From positions 1 to 8,725 of the forward strand of contig JACRFO010000067.1 in NCBI GenBank assembly GCA_016217865.1: DNA of 8,725 nucleotides. Direction: 5' to 3'. The translations under genes and the position numbers were made by a program. Source of the stretch: Candidatus Kerfeldbacteria bacterium. Its GTDB lineage: Bacteria > Patescibacteriota > Patescibacteriia > SBBC01 > CAIJZX01. Below are positions 6,773 through 8,725 of the stretch, piece after piece. The first letter of the stretch is position 1; each line of letters begins with the position of its first letter. Under the pieces are notes generated by a model. That model had not been told where the DNA came from and ran no database searches. It saw nothing but the letters and a program-made list of their open reading frames with translations.

Positions 6773-7470
6773 TGAACACCTGGATTATCCTGCCTACCTA
6801 CAACGAGGTAGGAAATATTGAAGGATTACTCGCTAGCCTCTTCGGTCTGGTTGATGGTCACATCTTGGTCGTTGATGATGCCTCGCCTGATGGGACGGGA
6901 AAGCTAGTCGAGCAGCTCCGGTCGCGTTGGCCGGGCCTCGACATTCTCCACCGGCCGGCCAAAGCCGGGCTCGGTTCAGCTTACCGCGATGGTTTTCGTT
7001 ACGCCCTCGATCATGGTGCGGACCGAGTTGTGCAGATGGATGCTGACGGCTCTCATGATCCGCAACTAGTGCCGGTGCTACTCGTTGAACTCGATCAAGC
7101 TGATCTCGTACTGGGCTCGCGGTATATTGCCGGCGGTTCGTTTCCGATCGCTTGGCACCGCCGTTGGATCAGCTTACTAGGCAACGTCTACATCCGTAGC
7201 CTGATTGGCTGGCGGATTAAGGACTGGAGCACAGGCTTCAAAGCCTGGCGCGGTCCAATGCTCCGGCGTGTGATCGAACAGCCGAATGCCGCTGTGGGGT
7301 ACGCGTGGTTGATGGAGACAACCTGGTTGGCGAAGACGCTGGGAGCGCGGATTGTCGAAGTTCCACTCGTCTTCAAAGAGCGGGGGAGCGGGGTATCAAA
7401 GTTCACCTGGCGCATTGCCCTCGAAGACCTGCAGCTGGCTTGGCGGCTTCGTTTTCGCCGTCTTGCGTGA
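6769..7470 (+). CDS. GT2 family polyprenol-phosphate mannosyltransferase-like glycosyltransferase
   Basis: The 233-residue protein matches the catalytic unit of dolichol-phosphate mannose synthase (DPM1/Ppm1-like): it would move a sugar, typically mannose from GDP-mannose, to a polyprenyl phosphate at the inner face of the membrane. Key motifs are LPTYNE at 8-13, VVDDASPDGT at 34-43, the metal-binding DAD at 91-93 in QMDADGSHDP, GSRYIAGG at 116-123 and STGFKAWR at 154-161. There is no C-terminal GtrA-like membrane domain, so it is a single-domain form close to normal DPM1 length. The ATG at 6769 overlaps the preceding stop by 4 bases; a second ATG at 6772 is an equally possible start. Being coupled to the surface-protein operon suggests that it helps make the lipid-linked sugar used to glycosylate those proteins, though it could serve general envelope glycan synthesis. 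The true donor and sugar cannot be read from sequence. TGA stop at 7468-7470. Confidence 0.85.
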   Translation: MMNTWIILPTYNEVGNIEGLLASLFGLVDGHILVVDDASPDGTGKLVEQLRSRWPGLDILHRPAKAGLGSAYRDGFRYALDHGADRVVQMDADGSHDPQLVPVLLVELDQADLVLGSRYIAGGSFPIAWHRRWISLLGNVYIRSLIGWRIKDWSTGFKAWRGPMLRRVIEQPNAAVGYAWLMETTWLAKTLGARIVEVPLVFKERGSGVSKFTWRIALEDLQLAWRLRFRRLA

Positions 7471-7491
7471 AGCCCAAAAGCAGTGTATACT
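7463..7491 (+). promoter_or_regulatory. Probable promoter of the tRNA-Val/signal peptidase/hisS unit
   Basis: TTGCGT at 7463-7468 and TATACT at 7486-7491 are separated by exactly 17 bases, a good sigma-70 layout. The -35 lies in the last codons of the glycosyltransferase gene. Transcription would start near 7498, about 50 bases before the tRNA. No terminator-like hairpin with a T run is seen between the tRNA and the signal peptidase gene, so read-through into lepB and hisS is likely. Confidence 0.6.
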
Positions 7492-7546
7492 CCGCCTATT
7501 CTTGGCTAACGTCAGCCATGATTCGTCAGCCGATTGTTGTGCGTGC

Positions 7547-7623
7547 GGGTGATTAGCTCAGTTGGTTAGAGCGCGCCGTTCACATCGGCGAGGTCTCAGG
7601 TTCAAATCCTGAATCACCCACCA
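7547..7623 (+). tRNA. tRNA-Val, anticodon CAC
   Basis: A full cloverleaf can be drawn. The 7-bp acceptor stem GGGTGAT (7547-7553) pairs with ATCACCC (7613-7619); the D stem GCTC/GAGC is at 7556-7559 and 7569-7572; the anticodon stem CGCCG/CGGCG is at 7574-7578 and 7586-7590 around the loop TTCACAT; the 5-base variable region is 7591-7595; the T stem TCAGG/CCTGA flanks loop TTCAAAT. Discriminator A is at 7620 and CCA is encoded at 7621-7623. The anticodon CAC at 7581-7583 reads GUG (Val). All stems are perfectly paired and no intron is present. Confidence 0.96.
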
Positions 7624-7640
7624 TCGCGATTCACCATCCT

Positions 7641-8348
7641 ATGCCTGATAAAAATTCAGAACCACGAATCACGACGCAAAACCCTTTGGGTGATCCGCGA
7701 AACTACCGCGGCATGTCGACGAATTTGAAGAAACTGTCAGCCGCGGAAAAACGGTCAGATTTTTTGCCGTCGTTTAACGCCTCGTTTGGTGGGTTTGTTA
7801 TCGAGTTGCTGAAGATCATCATCATCGCGTTGGCTATTATCGTTCCCATCAGGACGTTCATCCTCCAGCCGTTCTACGTCAAAGGAGCATCGATGGAGCC
7901 GAATTTCCACGACAATGAGTACTTGATCATCGACGAGCTTTCGTACCGCCTTCACACTCCGCAACGCGGGGATGTCGTTGTCATCCGCAATCCGATGCTG
8001 GGAGAATTCCTGATCAAGCGGGTGATTGGGTTACCGGGAGAGCGGGTGGTGATCAACGACGGTCGCGTAACCATCTACAATGCCCAACTGCCGGATGGCG
8101 GGATGTTGAACGAGCAAGCCTACCTACCAGCAGAGCGGCTGACGTTTGGTGAACTTGATATTACCTTGACGAGTGACCAGTACTACGTCCTGGGTGACAA
8201 CCGTCCGGCCAGTCTCGACTCACGCAGCTTCGGACCAATTGCCCGGCACGACATCATCGGACGTACCGCGCTGCGGGCCTGGCCGTTGTACAAAGCACAA
8301 ACCTTCCGCACACCGTCAATAACCTTACTGGCCCCCGTCACCCCGTAA
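7641..8348 (+). CDS. lepB: Type I signal peptidase
   Basis: The 235-residue enzyme removes signal peptides from exported proteins at the outer face of the cytoplasmic membrane. A cytoplasmic N-terminal stretch of about 50 residues leads to one membrane helix at about 52-71. The Ser/Lys catalytic dyad is visible: Ser84 in KGASMEP (box B) and Lys126 in FLIKRVIGLPGE (box D, 123-134). The conserved GDNRPASLDSRSFGPI (box E) is at 185-200. Length and box order fit the single-helix bacterial type. The ATG at 7641 is the most upstream sensible start, 17 bases after the tRNA CCA end; there is no Shine-Dalgarno, and Met25 (ATG at 7713) is a possible alternative that would still keep the helix. The hisS start follows 4 bases after the stop. 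All the secreted proteins upstream carry signal peptides that this enzyme could cut, though it is probably the cell's general peptidase. Confidence 0.95.
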   Translation: MPDKNSEPRITTQNPLGDPRNYRGMSTNLKKLSAAEKRSDFLPSFNASFGGFVIELLKIIIIALAIIVPIRTFILQPFYVKGASMEPNFHDNEYLIIDELSYRLHTPQRGDVVVIRNPMLGEFLIKRVIGLPGERVVINDGRVTIYNAQLPDGGMLNEQAYLPAERLTFGELDITLTSDQYYVLGDNRPASLDSRSFGPIARHDIIGRTALRAWPLYKAQTFRTPSITLLAPVTP

Positions 8349-8352
8349 TCCC

Positions 8353-8725
8353 ATGGCTCGTGAACAGCAACCGCCGCAGCTCCTGCGCGGCATGAAAGAC
8401 ATTCTGCCGGTCGACCAACCGTACTGGTGGTGGATGTTTGACACCATCCGGCAAGCGGCCGAACGCTATGGGTTTGATCGTATCGAGACACCGACGCTTG
8501 AGGCGGCCTCGCTCTTCACTCGGTCAGTCGGGGAATCAACCGACATCGTGAATAAAGAGATGTACATGTTCACCGATAAGAGCGGTGATCAAGTCGCGCT
8601 GCGTCCAGAAGGTACTGCCGGGGTCGTTCGATCGTACATCGAACACGGCATGTTGAACTTGCCGCAGCCGGTGAAGCTGTGGTACTTCAGCCCATTCTTC
8701 CGTCACGACCGTCCCCAGGCCGGAC
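8353..8725 (+). CDS. hisS: Histidyl-tRNA synthetase, 5' part
   Basis: The gene runs off the end of the window after 124 codons plus one base; the full enzyme is usually 400-450 residues. It charges tRNA-His with histidine and belongs to class II synthetases. Visible family features are LLRGMKDILP near the N terminus (residues 10-19), the motif 1 helix region with YGFDRIETPTLE, the phrase VGESTDIVNKEMYMF, the ALRPEGTAG segment that contacts histidine and ATP, and the start of motif 2, FFRHDRPQAG, at the window edge. The ATG at 8353 lies 4 bases after the lepB stop, without a Shine-Dalgarno site, indicating co-transcription and probably coupled translation. Nothing looks damaged in the part that can be seen. 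Confidence 0.93.
   Translation, partial: MAREQQPPQLLRGMKDILPVDQPYWWWMFDTIRQAAERYGFDRIETPTLEAASLFTRSVGESTDIVNKEMYMFTDKSGDQVALRPEGTAGVVRSYIEHGMLNLPQPVKLWYFSPFFRHDRPQAG

Noticed and set aside
7611..7640. Short imperfect repeat after the tRNA (ATCACCCACCATC then ATTCACCATCC) as an integration site
   Set aside because: It is too short and imperfect, and no integrase or mobile element is nearby; lepB follows directly.
1..8725. CRISPR array, insertion sequence or reassigned stop codon
   Set aside because: No regularly spaced repeats, transposase or terminal inverted repeats were seen, and TGA ends two genes at the expected places.

Overview
The window reads as a bacterial chromosome fragment with moderately high G+C, packed tightly with genes all on the + strand. 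It most resembles a member of the Patescibacteria (candidate phyla radiation). The clues are a single-membrane style surface locus (DUF916 protein, cohesin proteins with one C-terminal membrane helix), almost no Shine-Dalgarno sites, and short housekeeping genes whose style I recognise from that group. TGA is used as an ordinary stop (6770-6772 and 7468-7470), which argues against the code-altered Gracilibacteria/Absconditabacteria. The phylum call is inference, not something the sequence proves.

Positions 1-6772 hold a surface-protein operon of six genes with gaps of at most 28 bases or short overlaps. They are, in order: the 3' end of a secreted beta-rich protein; a DUF916-family membrane-anchored protein; a secreted protein with Ig-like domains and a C-terminal dockerin; and three different membrane-anchored proteins, each starting with a cohesin domain. 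A GT2 polyprenol-phosphate mannosyltransferase-like gene (6769-7470) overlaps the last of these by 4 bases and is probably part of the same unit.

The second block starts with a promoter at 7463-7491, then a tRNA-Val (anticodon CAC, 7547-7623), a type I signal peptidase (7641-8348) and the 5' end of histidyl-tRNA synthetase (8353 onward, cut by the window edge).

The main point of interest is a compact, apparently complete cohesin-dockerin pair set without any visible enzyme domain. The dockerin protein has a signal peptide but no anchor of its own, while three adjacent products each carry a cohesin outside and a membrane helix plus a different tail inside. The simplest reading is that the dockerin protein is held on the cell surface by one or more of its neighbours, giving a docking, adhesion or scaffold system rather than a cellulosome. 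The DUF916 partner and the preceding secreted protein recall the WxL/DUF916 surface loci of Firmicutes, although no W-x-L motif is visible. The glycosyltransferase could supply lipid-linked sugar for decorating these proteins, and the nearby signal peptidase could process their signal peptides. These functional links are inference from neighbourhood.
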